A DNA stretch of 64,000 nt from Streptomyces sp. V1I1 (GCF_030817355.1 NZ_JAUSZH010000001.1:5890501-5954500), one strand, 5' to 3'; shown: positions 27,526 to 36,287, numbered from the stretch's first letter. A program made the numbers and translations. Notes: generated by a model from the letters alone, not told the origin.

Positions 27526-28986
27526 ATGACCGAGCTTGTGGAACACGGAAAACTGTTCATCGGCGGGGAGTTGACCGATCCCCTCGGCGGCGACGTCATC
27601 GAGGTCGTCTCGCCCCACACCGAGCAGGTCATCGGGCGCGTTCCGCACGCCTCCCGCGCGGACGTCGACCGGGCGGTGGCCGCCGCTCGCAAGGCATTCG
27701 ACGAAGGGCCCTGGCCGCGGGCGACGCTGGATGAGCGGATCGCGGTGGTGAGCCGGATCAAGGACGCGATCGCCGTACGGCACGAGGAGATCGCCCGCTC
27801 CATCAGCTCGCAGAACGGCTCCCCGTACTCCTGGAGCGTCCTCGCCCAGGCGCTCGGCGCGATGATGGTTTGGGACGCGGCGATCACGGTCGCGCGGGAC
27901 TATCCGCACGAGGAGCGGCGGGCCGGAGTGCTCGGGCCGATCCTCGTACGACGGGAGCCGGTGGGCGTCGTCGCGGCCGTCATACCGTGGAACGTCCCGC
28001 AGTTCACGGCCGCCGCCAAGCTGGGCCCGGCGCTGCTGGCCGGCTGCACCGTGGTGCTCAAGCCCTCGCCCGAGTCACCCCTCGACTCGTACATCCTCGG
28101 CGAGATCGCCAAGGAGGCCGGGCTCCCGGAAGGCGTCCTGTCGATCCTGCCCGCAGACCGGGAGGTGAGCGAGTACCTGGTCGGGCACCCCGGCGTCGAC
28201 AAGGTGTCCTTCACCGGTTCGGTCGTCGCGGGCAAGCGGGTCATGGAGGTCGCCTCGCGCAATCTCACCCGCGTCACCCTGGAGCTCGGCGGCAAGTCGG
28301 CGGCGGTGATCCTGCCGGACGCGGACCTGGAGTCGACTGTCGCCGGGATCGTGCCCGCGGCGTGGATGAACAACGGGCAGGCGTGTGTGGCCCAGACCCG
28401 TATCCTCGCGCCGCGCACCCGTTACGACGAGATCGCCGAGGCGTTCGGGGCGGCGGCCTCCGCGCTGGTGGTGGGCGACCCGCTCGACGCGGCGACGCAG
28501 GTCGGGCCGCTGGTGGCGAGGCGCCAGCAGCAGCGTTCGCTCGACTTCATCAGGATCGGCCAGGAGGAAGGCGCCAAGATCCTCACCGGCGGCGGGCGCC
28601 CGGCCGGAGTGGAGCGGGGCTGGTACGTCGAGCCGACGCTCTTCGGCGGGGTCGACAACTCGATGCGCATCGCCCGCGAAGAGATCTTCGGGCCGGTGAT
28701 CTGTCTGCTGCCGTACGGGGACGAGAGCGAGGCGGCGAAGATCGCGAACGACTCCGACTACGGGCTCAGCGGCAGCGTCTGGACCGCGGACGTCGAGCGC
28801 GGCGTCGATTTCGCTCGGCGAGTCAGAACCGGGACATACAACGTCAATACGTTCAGCCTCGATATGCTCGGGCCGTTCGGTGGCTACAAGAACTCAGGCC
28901 TGGGGCGAGAGTTCGGGCCCGAGGGCTACGGCTCGTACCTGGAGCACAAGATGATCCATCTGCCGGCCGAGTACGGGAGTAAGTGA
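27526..28986 (+). CDS. NAD(P)-dependent aldehyde dehydrogenase
   Basis: 486 residues, full ALDH length. PWNVP, LKPSPESPLDSY (cofactor Lys), FTGSVVAGKRVM, general base Glu in LELGGKS and nucleophilic Cys in NNGQACVAQTR are all present, as is EEIFGPV. Oxidises an aldehyde to an acid in the cytosol. The operator in front resembles those of the steroid genes, so oxidation of the C26/C27 aldehyde produced by the CYP125-like P450 is a reasonable role. The stop overlaps the ferredoxin start (TGATG). Confidence 0.87.
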   Translation: MTELVEHGKLFIGGELTDPLGGDVIEVVSPHTEQVIGRVPHASRADVDRAVAAARKAFDEGPWPRATLDERIAVVSRIKDAIAVRHEEIARSISSQNGSPYSWSVLAQALGAMMVWDAAITVARDYPHEERRAGVLGPILVRREPVGVVAAVIPWNVPQFTAAAKLGPALLAGCTVVLKPSPESPLDSYILGEIAKEAGLPEGVLSILPADREVSEYLVGHPGVDKVSFTGSVVAGKRVMEVASRNLTRVTLELGGKSAAVILPDADLESTVAGIVPAAWMNNGQACVAQTRILAPRTRYDEIAEAFGAAASALVVGDPLDAATQVGPLVARRQQQRSLDFIRIGQEEGAKILTGGGRPAGVERGWYVEPTLFGGVDNSMRIAREEIFGPVICLLPYGDESEAAKIANDSDYGLSGSVWTADVERGVDFARRVRTGTYNVNTFSLDMLGPFGGYKNSGLGREFGPEGYGSYLEHKMIHLPAEYGSK

Positions 28987-29219
28987 TGGGTGACCGCTGG
29001 CACGTCGAGGTCGACCGGAGCGTGTGCATCGGCTCGGGCATGTGCGTGAGCCACGCGCCGGACGGGTTCGCGCTGGACTCGGCACGGCAGTCGCATCCGC
29101 AGACCGCGGACACCGATGCCAATGAGCAGCTCCTTGCGGCGGCGGAGAACTGCCCGGTGGAGGCGATCGCGATCAAAGTGCTCGAGAGCGGGGAGCCGGT
29201 CTTTCCGCCGGAGGACTAG
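28986..29219 (+). CDS. single-cluster ferredoxin for a P450
   Basis: 77 residues. Three cluster ligands are visible: Cys14 and Cys20 in CIGSGMC and Cys56 in ENCPVEAI. The fourth Cys is missing, as in the [3Fe-4S] ferredoxins that pass electrons to actinobacterial P450s. The natural partner in this window is the CYP125-like enzyme 14 kb away. Translationally coupled to the aldehyde dehydrogenase. No ferredoxin reductase is encoded nearby. Confidence 0.88.
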   Translation: MGDRWHVEVDRSVCIGSGMCVSHAPDGFALDSARQSHPQTADTDANEQLLAAAENCPVEAIAIKVLESGEPVFPPED

Positions 29220-29379
29220 GGGCTGTCCGGTGGGTCGTAGGTGACTCGCCGGACACGCTCTGGTTGGCAGTACTGCTGGGCGCGGGCCGTCGTGGTGCAC
29301 CGCCTTGCGCTGGGACGGGGCGGAGCGGATCGGGCACCGGACTGTCGCGGACGGCGGAGAGCCGTGGTGGGATGGCGTC

Positions 29380-29729
29380 GTGAGCCGCGCTGTTGAAGAG
29401 TCCAACCGCCGCATGCTTCGGGCACGGGATGCGATGGACCGCGCCTACGCACAGCCTCTGGACGTCCCGGCCCTGGCCCGGATCGCCCATGTGTCGCAGG
29501 CGCACTTCACGCGCAGGAGACGGCGCAGCAGGTCCGCGAGCTGGTGACCAAGGGCGTGATGGGTGGCCATCTCATCTTCAGCACGGACGACTGCCGCAAG
29601 ACGTACGAGACGCTGCTGGGCCGGGGCGTCGAGTTCACCGAGGAACCCACCGATCGCCCGTACGGAACCGACTGCGGCCTCCGCGACCCCTTCGGCAACC
29701 ACATCCGCTTCACCCAGCCGAAGGACTGA
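29380..29729 (+). pseudogene. AraC regulator 5' fragment joined to VOC/glyoxalase 3' fragment
   Basis: From the GTG at 29380 the frame encodes the start of an AraC helix-turn-helix protein (VEESNRRMLRARDAMDRAYA, LDVPALARIAHVSQAHF). Near 29512 the similarity ends. In another frame the last 70 residues of a VOC protein follow (TAQQVRELVTKGVMGGHLI, DDCRKTYETL, RPYGTDCGLRDPFGNHIRF). AraC and VOC genes are adjacent in many Streptomyces, so a deletion removing the end of the first and the start of the second explains the arrangement. No product is expected. Confidence 0.75.
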
Positions 29730-29845
29730 TCACTGTCCGACGGGTTGCGGGCGGAGCCGGAGCCGGAGCCGGATCGCGGCAACGGTAACGGTGCCGTGAA
29801 AGACGTAGGCCCGTCTGTCGAAGCGGGTCGCCGCTGCCCGTCACA
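29730..29845 (-). mobile_element. IS5-type transposase C-terminal remnant
   Basis: Minus strand reads ATRFDRRAYVFHGTVTVAAI then an RLRLRLRP tail and stop at 29730, the usual C-terminus of IS5-group transposases. The rest of the gene and the terminal repeats are gone. Its abutment on the AraC::VOC scar suggests that IS activity caused that deletion. Confidence 0.65.
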
Positions 29846-29885
29846 CGACCCGTTGCGGTGCCGGCGGACTTGACCGCCGCGGGCA

Positions 29886-30899
29886 CTACCGCGCCGAGCG
29901 ACCGCGGGCCGGCCCGGCCTTCTCCTCGCGGCGGGTGCGCAGCAGGAGTGCGACCCAACTGCGGTAGGGCGCCCAGTGGTCGCTGATCCCGGCGAGTTGG
30001 CGCGCATCGGAGGCGTCGGGATCGCCGACGCCGTAGGCCTCGGCCATCGAAGCGTGGAGCCGGCGTTCATGGCGGGGGAAGACGTCGGGGTGTCCGGCGC
30101 CGCGGATGAGGATGAGCTCCGCGGAGAAGGGGCCGATGCCGGGCAGGGTCCGCAGATGGGCGAGGGCGTCTTCCACTGGCATCGCGCGCAGCCGGGCGGC
30201 GTCGAGATCACCGGCGAGAGCCGCGTCGGCGAGGACGCGCAGCCGTTTCACCTTCGTCTCGGGCAGGCCCGGGACACGGCTGAGTCCGCGCAGCGCCGGC
30301 GGGGTGGGGAAGGCGTGCAGCGACCCCCCGGCAACGGCGAAGCGCTGTCCATGGCGCTCGGCGATGCGGGCCTTGATCGCGGCGGCCTGGACCATCCGGA
30401 TGCGGTGGCCGATGACCGCCCAGGCCGCGGCCTCGTACGGCGAGTAGAAACACACCGGCCGCAACCCCGGGTACGCCGCGATGAGCTCGGCCACGACGGG
30501 ATCGTCCTCGGCGAGCCGTGGGAACCCGCTGCCGTCGACGTCGAGCGAGAGGATGCGGGCCAGTTGCGCCCGCACCGCGCTCATCCCATCCGATTCCGCA
30601 GATGCCGTGCCCATCCCGTCCTCGCCCGGATTCCCGGTGTGCACGGTGACATCCGCCTGCACGGTGCCCTCCGAGTCCTCCGCCTGCCTCACCTCCGCGC
30701 TCACCGTCGAGTGGCCGTCGTCGGCGGGAAACGCCAGGCGCAGCACCCTGCCGTCCGAGGGGGTGGCGAACACCACGGCGCCGGGCGGCGAGGCAGGCGC
30801 CCGGCGCAGCCCGAGATGCTTCTCGTAGAAGGCGGCAGCCGCTTCGACATCGCGCACCTGCAGAGCGATGAAGTCCGGCCCGCCGGCGGTGACAGTCAT
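29886..30899 (-). CDS. VOC N-terminus fused to AlkA-like DNA glycosylase
   Basis: 337 residues. Residues 1-50 (PDFIALQVRDVEAAAAFYEKHLGL) are the first half-module of a VOC/glyoxalase protein. From about 55 the chain is a 3-methyladenine DNA glycosylase of the AlkA type: LRLAFPADDGHSTVSAEV, YEAAAWAVIGHRI, and the helix-hairpin-helix LPGIGPFSAELILIRG, with Glu where E. coli AlkA has its catalytic Asp. About 35 N-terminal glycosylase residues are missing, replaced by the VOC piece in frame. The frame is open, so a chimeric protein may be made from the VOC promoter. Base-excision activity is uncertain. Confidence 0.72.
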   Translation of the reverse strand: MTVTAGGPDFIALQVRDVEAAAAFYEKHLGLRRAPASPPGAVVFATPSDGRVLRLAFPADDGHSTVSAEVRQAEDSEGTVQADVTVHTGNPGEDGMGTASAESDGMSAVRAQLARILSLDVDGSGFPRLAEDDPVVAELIAAYPGLRPVCFYSPYEAAAWAVIGHRIRMVQAAAIKARIAERHGQRFAVAGGSLHAFPTPPALRGLSRVPGLPETKVKRLRVLADAALAGDLDAARLRAMPVEDALAHLRTLPGIGPFSAELILIRGAGHPDVFPRHERRLHASMAEAYGVGDPDASDARQLAGISDHWAPYRSWVALLLRTRREEKAGPARGRSAR

Positions 30900-30922
30900 G
30901 AGTACTCCTCGATCGTGTTGCA

Positions 30923-30985
30923 TGTCAGGACTTTGACATATGCAGAAGATAGACGGCGCCGCGCTTACATGTCAAACTCCTGACA
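30923..30985. promoter_or_regulatory. two inverted MarR operators in divergent promoter
   Basis: TGTCAGGACTTTGACA (30923-30938) and TGTCAAACTCCTGACA (30970-30985) are inverted copies of one sequence, each itself a TGTCA-N6-TGACA palindrome, centred 47 bp apart. One lies before the VOC-AlkA gene, the other runs into the MarR start codon. Confidence 0.75.
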
Positions 30986-31446
30986 TGCATGATGGGACTG
31001 CTTCCAGCCAGGCCTCGCCGGCCGCCGACGTGACCGAGCGCCTGGGATACCGCCTCAAGCGCGCCGCCGCGGCGCTGCGCGGCGCGATGGACAGAGCGCT
31101 GCGTGAGTACGGCCTGACGGTGCCGCAGTACGCCTGCCTCGAACTCCTCGACCAGCAACCCGGCCTGTCCAACGCCGAGCTGGCCCGCGGCACCTTCGTC
31201 ACGCGGCAGTCCATGAACGTCGTCCTTCGCGGACTGCAGGACGCCGGCCTCATCACCCGGCCGGCCACCACCGACCGCGGTCGCGCTCTGCCCGCCCACC
31301 TCACCGAGGAGGGCCACCGTCGCCTCGCGGCGGCACGCTCAGCCGTCTACGCCATCGACCAGCGCATGACCGACGCCGTCCCGGAGCAACGTCTCGCCCA
31401 TCTCCTCGCCGACCTCGACCACATGGCGGCGGCACTCGACGGATGA
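30985..31446 (+). CDS. MarR-family regulator
   Basis: 153 residues from ATG 30985. Winged helix: LTVPQYACLELLDQQPGLSNAELARGTFVTRQSMN and VLRGLQDAGLITRPATTDRGR, flanked by the dimerisation helices. Its start codon lies at the edge of a TGTCA-N6-TGACA palindrome, consistent with autorepression, and a second copy controls the divergent VOC-AlkA gene. Probably an oxidative or electrophile sensor in view of the original VOC neighbour (inference). Confidence 0.85.
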   Translation: MHDGTASSQASPAADVTERLGYRLKRAAAALRGAMDRALREYGLTVPQYACLELLDQQPGLSNAELARGTFVTRQSMNVVLRGLQDAGLITRPATTDRGRALPAHLTEEGHRRLAAARSAVYAIDQRMTDAVPEQRLAHLLADLDHMAAALDG

Positions 31447-31493
31447 GAACGGCCGCGCGTCAAGGCCGTTTCCCCCGCCCCGGACCCCGCTCC

Positions 31494-32120
31494 TCAAACG
31501 CCGGACGAGCCGGGTTTTTCCGTCAGGTCGATCAGACGGCACACCGTCTCGATGTCGATCTTCACCTGGGCGATCGACGCCCGGCCCGAGAGCCAGGTGA
31601 TCAGCGCCGAGTGCCAGGTGTGCTCGATCACGCGGACCGCGGAGAGCTGTTCCGGCGTCGGGTTCTCCAGACCCATCGCGTCCAGGATGATCGCCGTCGT
31701 CTGCCGGGACACCGTGTCCACCTCGGGGCTCACGCTGCGGTCCGCGAAGGTCAGCGCCCGCACCATCGCGTCCGCGAGATGCGGCTCCCGCTGGAGCGCG
31801 CGGAACGCCCGCATCAGCGTCTCGGCGACCCGTTCCGCCGCGGTGTCCCCGGCCGGGGGCCGCTTGCGCAGCGTCGTGTGCATGTGCTGGAGCTGGTCCT
31901 GCATGGTGGCGACCAGCAGGTGGATCTTGGAGGGGAAGTAACGGTAGAGCGTGCCGAGCGCGACGGACGAGGACTCGGCGACCTCGCGCATCTGCACGGC
32001 GTCGAATCCGCCCCGGCTGGCCAGCTGCGCACTGGCGTGCAGGATGCGGCGCCGACGCGCCTCCTGGCGTTCTGTCAGGGGTGGCGACGCCGACCCCGCA
32101 GACTTGGCTTCCGCTCTCAT
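31494..32120 (-). CDS. kstR: TetR-family regulator, KstR type (steroid catabolism repressor)
   Basis: 208 residues from ATG 32120. The DNA-binding half, RRRRILHASAQLASRGGFDAVQMREVAE and VALGTLYRYFPSKIHLLVA, follows mycobacterial KstR closely, including AVQMR and GTLYRYFPSK.HLLV. The C-terminal half keeps the helical ligand domain (AMVRALTFADRSVSPEVD, RVIEHTWHSALITWLSGRAS). KstR is derepressed by 3-oxo-cholestenoyl-CoA-type ligands. An exact TnnAACnnGTTnnA site lies 132 bp upstream. Exact operator matches in front of several side-chain genes in this window support the call. The last residues come from an intergenic repeat. Confidence 0.82.
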   Translation of the reverse strand: MRAEAKSAGSASPPLTERQEARRRRILHASAQLASRGGFDAVQMREVAESSSVALGTLYRYFPSKIHLLVATMQDQLQHMHTTLRKRPPAGDTAAERVAETLMRAFRALQREPHLADAMVRALTFADRSVSPEVDTVSRQTTAIILDAMGLENPTPEQLSAVRVIEHTWHSALITWLSGRASIAQVKIDIETVCRLIDLTEKPGSSGV

Positions 32121-32251
32121 ATGTCCCGTTCCACGCACGAGTCCGGATCGCACAGCATGGCAGCGTGCCCGTCGTGGCGCGAATCACCTGATCCGGCCCT
32201 CACAGCGGCACTACCTGCCGGTAGATTCGAAGCTCCTTGAACGATCAAGTC

Positions 32252-32265
32252 TGTAACTTGTTCTA
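32252..32265. promoter_or_regulatory. KstR-type operator between kstR and the glycosyltransferase
   Basis: TGTAACTTGTTCTA, exact match to TnnAACnnGTTnnA. Its place fits autoregulation of kstR, and possibly control of the divergent glycosyltransferase operon whose GTG start is 54 bp away. Confidence 0.75.
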
Positions 32266-32319
32266 GATTAGCGCGAGCGGTTACGCTCCGGCGAAAACGC
32301 AGTGAGAAGGGGGCCGTGA

Positions 32320-33648
32320 GTGACCGCTGAGGCCATAGAGGCCGGCCCTCGTCCGGGCCTGTCCGGGGGGTCGTCCGGGCGTCCGTCCGGTGGTGACGAT
32401 CCGCTGCGAATCGCGCTCCTCACCTACAAGGGCAACCCCTTCTGCGGCGGCCAGGGCGTCTATGTGCGGCACCTTTCGCGCGAGCTCGCCCGGCTCGGCC
32501 ACAGCGTCGAGGTGATCGGCGCGCAGCCCTATCCCGTACTGGACGAAGGCGTGCCGCTCACCGAGCTGGGCAGCCTGGACCTTTACCGGAGCCCGGACCC
32601 GTTCCGTACGCCGAAGCTCGGCGAGTACCGCGACTGGATCGACGCGGTCGAGGTCGCGACGATGTGGACCGGTGGCTTCCCCGAACCGCTGAGCTTCTCG
32701 CTGCGCGCCCGGCGTCATCTGGCGGCGCGGCGCGGGCAGTTCGACGTCATCCACGACAACCAGACGCTCGGGTACGGGCTGCTGGCCGACCTCGGTGCGC
32801 CGCTGGTCACCACCATCCACCACCCGATCACGGTCGACCGCCAGTTGGAGCTGGACGCCGCGGACGGCTGGCGGCGGCGGGCCTCGGTGCGGCGCTGGTA
32901 CGGCTTTACGCGGATGCAGAAGCGGGTGGCCCGGCGGCTGCCGTCCGTGCTGACCGTCTCCGGCTCCTCGCAGCAGGAGATCGTGGACCACCTCGGGGTG
33001 CGGAGCGATCGCGTCCATGTCGTGCACATCGGGGCCGACACGGACCTGTGGTCGCCCAACCCGGCGGTCGCGGAGGTCCCCGGCCGGATCGTCACCACGT
33101 CCAGCGCGGACGTCCCGCTGAAGGGCCTCGTGCACCTGGTTGAGGCGCTGGCGAAGCTCCGTACGGAGAACCCCGCCGCGCATCTCGTCGTCGTCGGCAA
33201 GCGCGCGGAGGACGGGCCGGTCGCACAGCTCATCGAGCGGTACGGGCTCGAGGACGCGGTCGAGTTCGTCAAGGGGATCACGGACGCGGAACTGGTCGAC
33301 CTGGTACGGGGCGCGCAGATCGCGTGTGTGCCGTCGCTGTACGAGGGCTTCTCGCTGCCGGCGGCGGAGGCGATGGCGACGGGGACGCCGCTCGTCGCCA
33401 CGACCGGGGGTGCGATTCCGGAGGTGGCCGGGCCGGACGGGGAGACGTGCCTGGCGGTGCCGCCGGGTGATGCGGGGGCGCTGGCGGCGGCGCTCGGGCG
33501 GTTGCTGGGCGATCCCGAGCTGCGTGTACGGCTGGGGGCGGCGGGCCGGCAGCGGGTGCTGGCCCGGTTCACCTGGCGCCAGGCTGCGATCGGCACGGCG
33601 GAGCACTACCGCGAGGCGATCGCGACGCGTTCCGGGGTGCCCCGGTGA
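32320..33648 (+). CDS. GT-B glycosyltransferase family 4
   Basis: 442 residues. N-terminal acceptor domain begins LRIALLTYKGNPFCGGQGVYVRHL (Gly-rich loop); the C-terminal donor domain holds VHVVHIGADTDLW, VVVGKR, and the nucleotide-sugar motif LYEGFSLPAAEAMATGTPLV (E-x7-E type, retaining mechanism). It probably builds a glycolipid or glycosylated terpenoid. GTG start with GAGAAGGGGG upstream. First of three genes (glycosyltransferase, methyltransferase, toroid protein) that occur together in Streptomyces; the 280 bp to the next gene contain repeats. Confidence 0.87.
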   Translation: MTAEAIEAGPRPGLSGGSSGRPSGGDDPLRIALLTYKGNPFCGGQGVYVRHLSRELARLGHSVEVIGAQPYPVLDEGVPLTELGSLDLYRSPDPFRTPKLGEYRDWIDAVEVATMWTGGFPEPLSFSLRARRHLAARRGQFDVIHDNQTLGYGLLADLGAPLVTTIHHPITVDRQLELDAADGWRRRASVRRWYGFTRMQKRVARRLPSVLTVSGSSQQEIVDHLGVRSDRVHVVHIGADTDLWSPNPAVAEVPGRIVTTSSADVPLKGLVHLVEALAKLRTENPAAHLVVVGKRAEDGPVAQLIERYGLEDAVEFVKGITDAELVDLVRGAQIACVPSLYEGFSLPAAEAMATGTPLVATTGGAIPEVAGPDGETCLAVPPGDAGALAAALGRLLGDPELRVRLGAAGRQRVLARFTWRQAAIGTAEHYREAIATRSGVPR

Positions 33649-33928
33649 CGGCGGCATGCTCCGTGCCCCCGGTTTCCCGGCCGCTCCGCGGCCCGATGGG
33701 GTGCCTGGTGGCCCGGCACCCCGAGGTCACGGCCCGTCGTGCGTACCGCGGCCCGATGAGTGGACACGGGTCCACGGTCCCGGTGTCCCGGCGATCCGCG
33801 CGGCGGGGCTGTGACCGCTCAGCGGTCCGCGTTTCCCGACCGCTCCGCGGCCCCAGTTGTGGACGCGGTCCACAATTGCCGCGCACCGCAACACGTACTG
33901 GTTCCCTCGACTGCGAAAGCAGGATCAC
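33649..33928. repeat. spacer with duplicated palindromic segments
   Basis: GTTTCCCG(G/A)CCGCTCCGCGGCCC occurs at about 33672-33693 and 33831-33852, with a partial CCGCGGCCCGATG copy between. Two hairpins, GTGGAC/GTCCAC (33760-33775) and TTGTGGAC/GTCCACAA (33857-33875), are present. No ORF of interest. Confidence 0.6.
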
Positions 33929-34663
33929 GTGCTGACCGTCGACTTCTCCCGCTTTCCGCTTGCCGCAGGCGACCGCGTGCTCGACCTCGGGTGCGGCGCC
34001 GGGCGGCACGCGTTCGAGTGTTACCGGCGCGGTGCGCAGGTCGTGGCGCTCGACCAGAACGGCGAGGAGATCCGCGAGGTCGCCAAGTGGTTCGCCGCGA
34101 TGAAGGACGCCGGGGAGGCGCCCGAGGGCGCGACCGCCACCGCAATGGAGGGCGACGCCCTCAACCTCCCCTTCCCCGACGAGTCGTTCGACGTCGTGAT
34201 CATCTCCGAGGTGATGGAGCACATCCCGGACGACAAGGGCGTGCTCGCCGAGATGGTGAGGGTCCTCAAGCCCGGCGGGCGCATCGCCGTCACCGTCCCC
34301 CGCTACGGCCCCGAGAAGATCTGCTGGGCGCTCAGCGACGCGTACCACGAGGTAGAGGGCGGCCACATCCGCATCTACAAGGCCGACGAGCTGCTCGGCA
34401 GGATGCAGGAGGCCGGACTCAAGCCGTACGGCACGCACCACGCCCACGCGCTGCACTCGCCCTACTGGTGGCTCAAGTGCGCCTTCGGCGTGGACAACGA
34501 CAAGGCCCTGCCGGTCAAGGCGTACCACCAACTGCTCGTCTGGGACATCATGAAGAAGCCACTGGCCACCCGCCTCGCCGAGCAGGCGCTCAACCCGCTG
34601 ATCGGCAAGAGTTTCGTGGCGTACGCGACCAAGCCGCATCTGCCTGCGGCGGCCGCCAAGTGA
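33929..34663 (+). CDS. class I SAM-dependent methyltransferase
   Basis: 244 residues from GTG 33929, which has AGGA six bases upstream; a longer frame from 33857 exists but is less conserved. SAM-binding motif VLDLGCGAGRHAFE, acidic residue in VALDQNGEE, post-I GDALNLPFPDESFDVVI and post-III RVLKPGGRIAVTVPR: a UbiE/Erg6-like fold. The C-terminal region (PYWWLKCAFGVDNDKALPV) is amphipathic and could touch membrane, suggesting a lipid acceptor. Stop and next start overlap (GTGA). Confidence 0.86.
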   Translation: MLTVDFSRFPLAAGDRVLDLGCGAGRHAFECYRRGAQVVALDQNGEEIREVAKWFAAMKDAGEAPEGATATAMEGDALNLPFPDESFDVVIISEVMEHIPDDKGVLAEMVRVLKPGGRIAVTVPRYGPEKICWALSDAYHEVEGGHIRIYKADELLGRMQEAGLKPYGTHHAHALHSPYWWLKCAFGVDNDKALPVKAYHQLLVWDIMKKPLATRLAEQALNPLIGKSFVAYATKPHLPAAAAK

Positions 34664-35730
34664 CCTCTCCTGGCCGTACGGAACACCTCGTCCTGCCCGG
34701 CGTGCTCACCGCGCAGGAAGCCGCCGAGACAGTCGCGGGAATACTCGCCGCGCAGCGCGAGGACGGCGCGATCCCGTGGTTCCGCGGGCATCACCTCGAC
34801 CCGTGGGACCACACCGAGACCGCCATGGCGCTGGACGCGGCGGGCGAGCACGACGCCGCGGCCCGTGCGTACGAGTGGCTGGCGCGGCACCAGAACCAGG
34901 ACGGGTCCTGGTACGCCGCGTATCACGACGGCGACGTGGACCGCCCCACCGACCGCGGCCGTGAGACGAACTTCTGCGCGTACATCGCCGTCGGCGTCTG
35001 GCACCACTACCTCGCCACCGGCGACGAGATGTTCCTCGACCGGATGTGGCCGGCCGTGTTCGCCGCGATCGAGTTCGTACTGGAGCTGCAACAGCCCGGC
35101 GGCCAGATCGGCTGGAAGCGGGAGGCGGACGGCACCGCGGTGAACGACGCGCTGCTGACCGGCAGTTCGTCGGTCCACCAGGCGCTGCGCTGCGCGCTGG
35201 CGATCGCCGAGGAGCGCGAAGAGCCGCAGCCCGACTGGGAGCTGGCGGCGGGCGCGCTCGCGCACGCGATATGCAGGCACCCCGAGCGCTTCCTCGACAA
35301 GAGCCACTACTCCATGGACTGGTACTACCCGATCCTCGGCGGCGCGCTGACGGGCGTGGAGGCCAAGTCCCGTATCGAGCAGAGCTGGGACGACTTCGTG
35401 GTCCCCGGCCTCGGGGTGCGGTGCGTGCTGCCCAACCCCTGGGTGACCGGCGGTGAGAGCTGCGAACTGGCCCTGGCCCTATGGGTGATGGGCGAGTCCG
35501 ACCGGGCGCTGGAGATCCTCCAGTCCGTCCAGCATCTGCGGGCCGACGGCGGCCTGTACTGGACGGGTTACGTCTTCGAGGGCAACCGGGCCGTCTGGCC
35601 GGAGGAGCTCACCACCTGGACGGCGGGATCGCTGCTGCTGGCGGTGGCCGCGCTCGGGGGGGACGAGGCGACCACCGCGGTCTTCGGCGGGGAGCGGCTG
35701 CCGCGGGGGCTGGCGCCGGAGTGCTGCTAG
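34660..35730 (+). CDS. alpha/alpha-toroid protein (annotated as prenyltransferase in homologues)
   Basis: 356 residues. Repeated Gln-Trp-like helix pairs typical of terpene-cyclase/six-hairpin toroids: QREDGAIPWFRGHHLDPWDH, YEWLARHQNQDGSWYAAYHD, VLELQQPGGQIGWKREADG, VQHLRADGGLYWTGYVF. No DxDD or DDxxD metal/prenyl motif, so a cyclase reaction is doubtful and a six-hairpin glycosidase-like or carrier role is possible. Translationally coupled to the methyltransferase and so likely acts on the same glycolipid or terpenoid. Cytosolic (no signal peptide). Confidence 0.75.
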   Translation: MTSPGRTEHLVLPGVLTAQEAAETVAGILAAQREDGAIPWFRGHHLDPWDHTETAMALDAAGEHDAAARAYEWLARHQNQDGSWYAAYHDGDVDRPTDRGRETNFCAYIAVGVWHHYLATGDEMFLDRMWPAVFAAIEFVLELQQPGGQIGWKREADGTAVNDALLTGSSSVHQALRCALAIAEEREEPQPDWELAAGALAHAICRHPERFLDKSHYSMDWYYPILGGALTGVEAKSRIEQSWDDFVVPGLGVRCVLPNPWVTGGESCELALALWVMGESDRALEILQSVQHLRADGGLYWTGYVFEGNRAVWPEELTTWTAGSLLLAVAALGGDEATTAVFGGERLPRGLAPECC

Positions 35731-35734
35731 GGGT

Positions 35735-35992
35735 GCGCCTGCGGCGGGCCTGTTCCCCACCCCGCCCTCCCCCAGAGCTTCGCCTGGGAGGTACCCCCAT
35801 CCCGTAACCGGGGCTCCGCCCCGGACCCCGCTCCTCAATCGCCGGAGGGGCTGAATTTTCAGCCCCTCCGGCGATTGAGGACACGCCCGAAGGGCGTACT
35901 GGGGGTTCCCCACGCCCGCAGGGCGTAGGGGGGCGGGTCCGGGGGCTTGCCCCCGGTTACGGGAACGGGCGGGGTGGGGCCCCCGGTCACCC
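35735..35992. repeat. palindromic intergenic repeat with terminator between convergent genes
   Basis: Contains a perfect palindrome with 23-bp arms (35833-35855 / 35858-35880, CCTCAATCGCCGGAGGGG...) and two-base loop, flanked by GGGGCTCCGCCCC and GGGGGTACCTCCC-type motifs. It lies between convergent genes and probably terminates both. Same family as the repeats at 16.5, 18.9, 46.9 and 51.5 kb. Confidence 0.8.
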
Positions 35993-35993
35993 C

Positions 35994-36287
35994 CTAGTGC
36001 CTCCGCAGGCGCCCCGCCACCGCGTGGCCGACGAAGAGGTACACCACGGCGGCGAGGCCGTAGCCGGCGACGACTCGTGCCCATGCTTCGTCGAAGGTGA
36101 ACAGGTCGTAGGACCAGCCGGCGAGCCAGCGGGCGGCATCCTGGACGAAGCCCACCAGGTCGTTGGCGCGGTTGGCGTCCAGCAGATACATCAGGATCCA
36201 GAGGCCGATGATGACGGCCATGACATCGGCAACGATCGTGACGACCGTCGCGGCCTGATTCGTTCCCTTGCGTTGACTGAGGCTCAT
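35994..36287 (-). CDS. small two-helix membrane protein
   Basis: 97 residues, MSLSQRKGTNQAATVV start at ATG 36287. Two predicted membrane helices (about 12-34, VVTIVADVMAVIIGLWILMYLL; about 70-90, AGYGLAAVVYLFVGHAVAG) separated by a soluble loop with DLVGFVQDAARWLAGWSYDLF. It matches conserved Streptomyces hypothetical proteins; I recognise no function. Single gene, convergent with the toroid protein gene. Confidence 0.7.
   Translation of the reverse strand: MSLSQRKGTNQAATVVTIVADVMAVIIGLWILMYLLDANRANDLVGFVQDAARWLAGWSYDLFTFDEAWARVVAGYGLAAVVYLFVGHAVAGRLRRH

Noticed and set aside
33857..33875. TTGTGGAC/GTCCACAA palindrome as DnaA boxes or origin
   Set aside because: Arms do not match the TTGTCCACA box and there is no box cluster or dnaA/dnaN gene.
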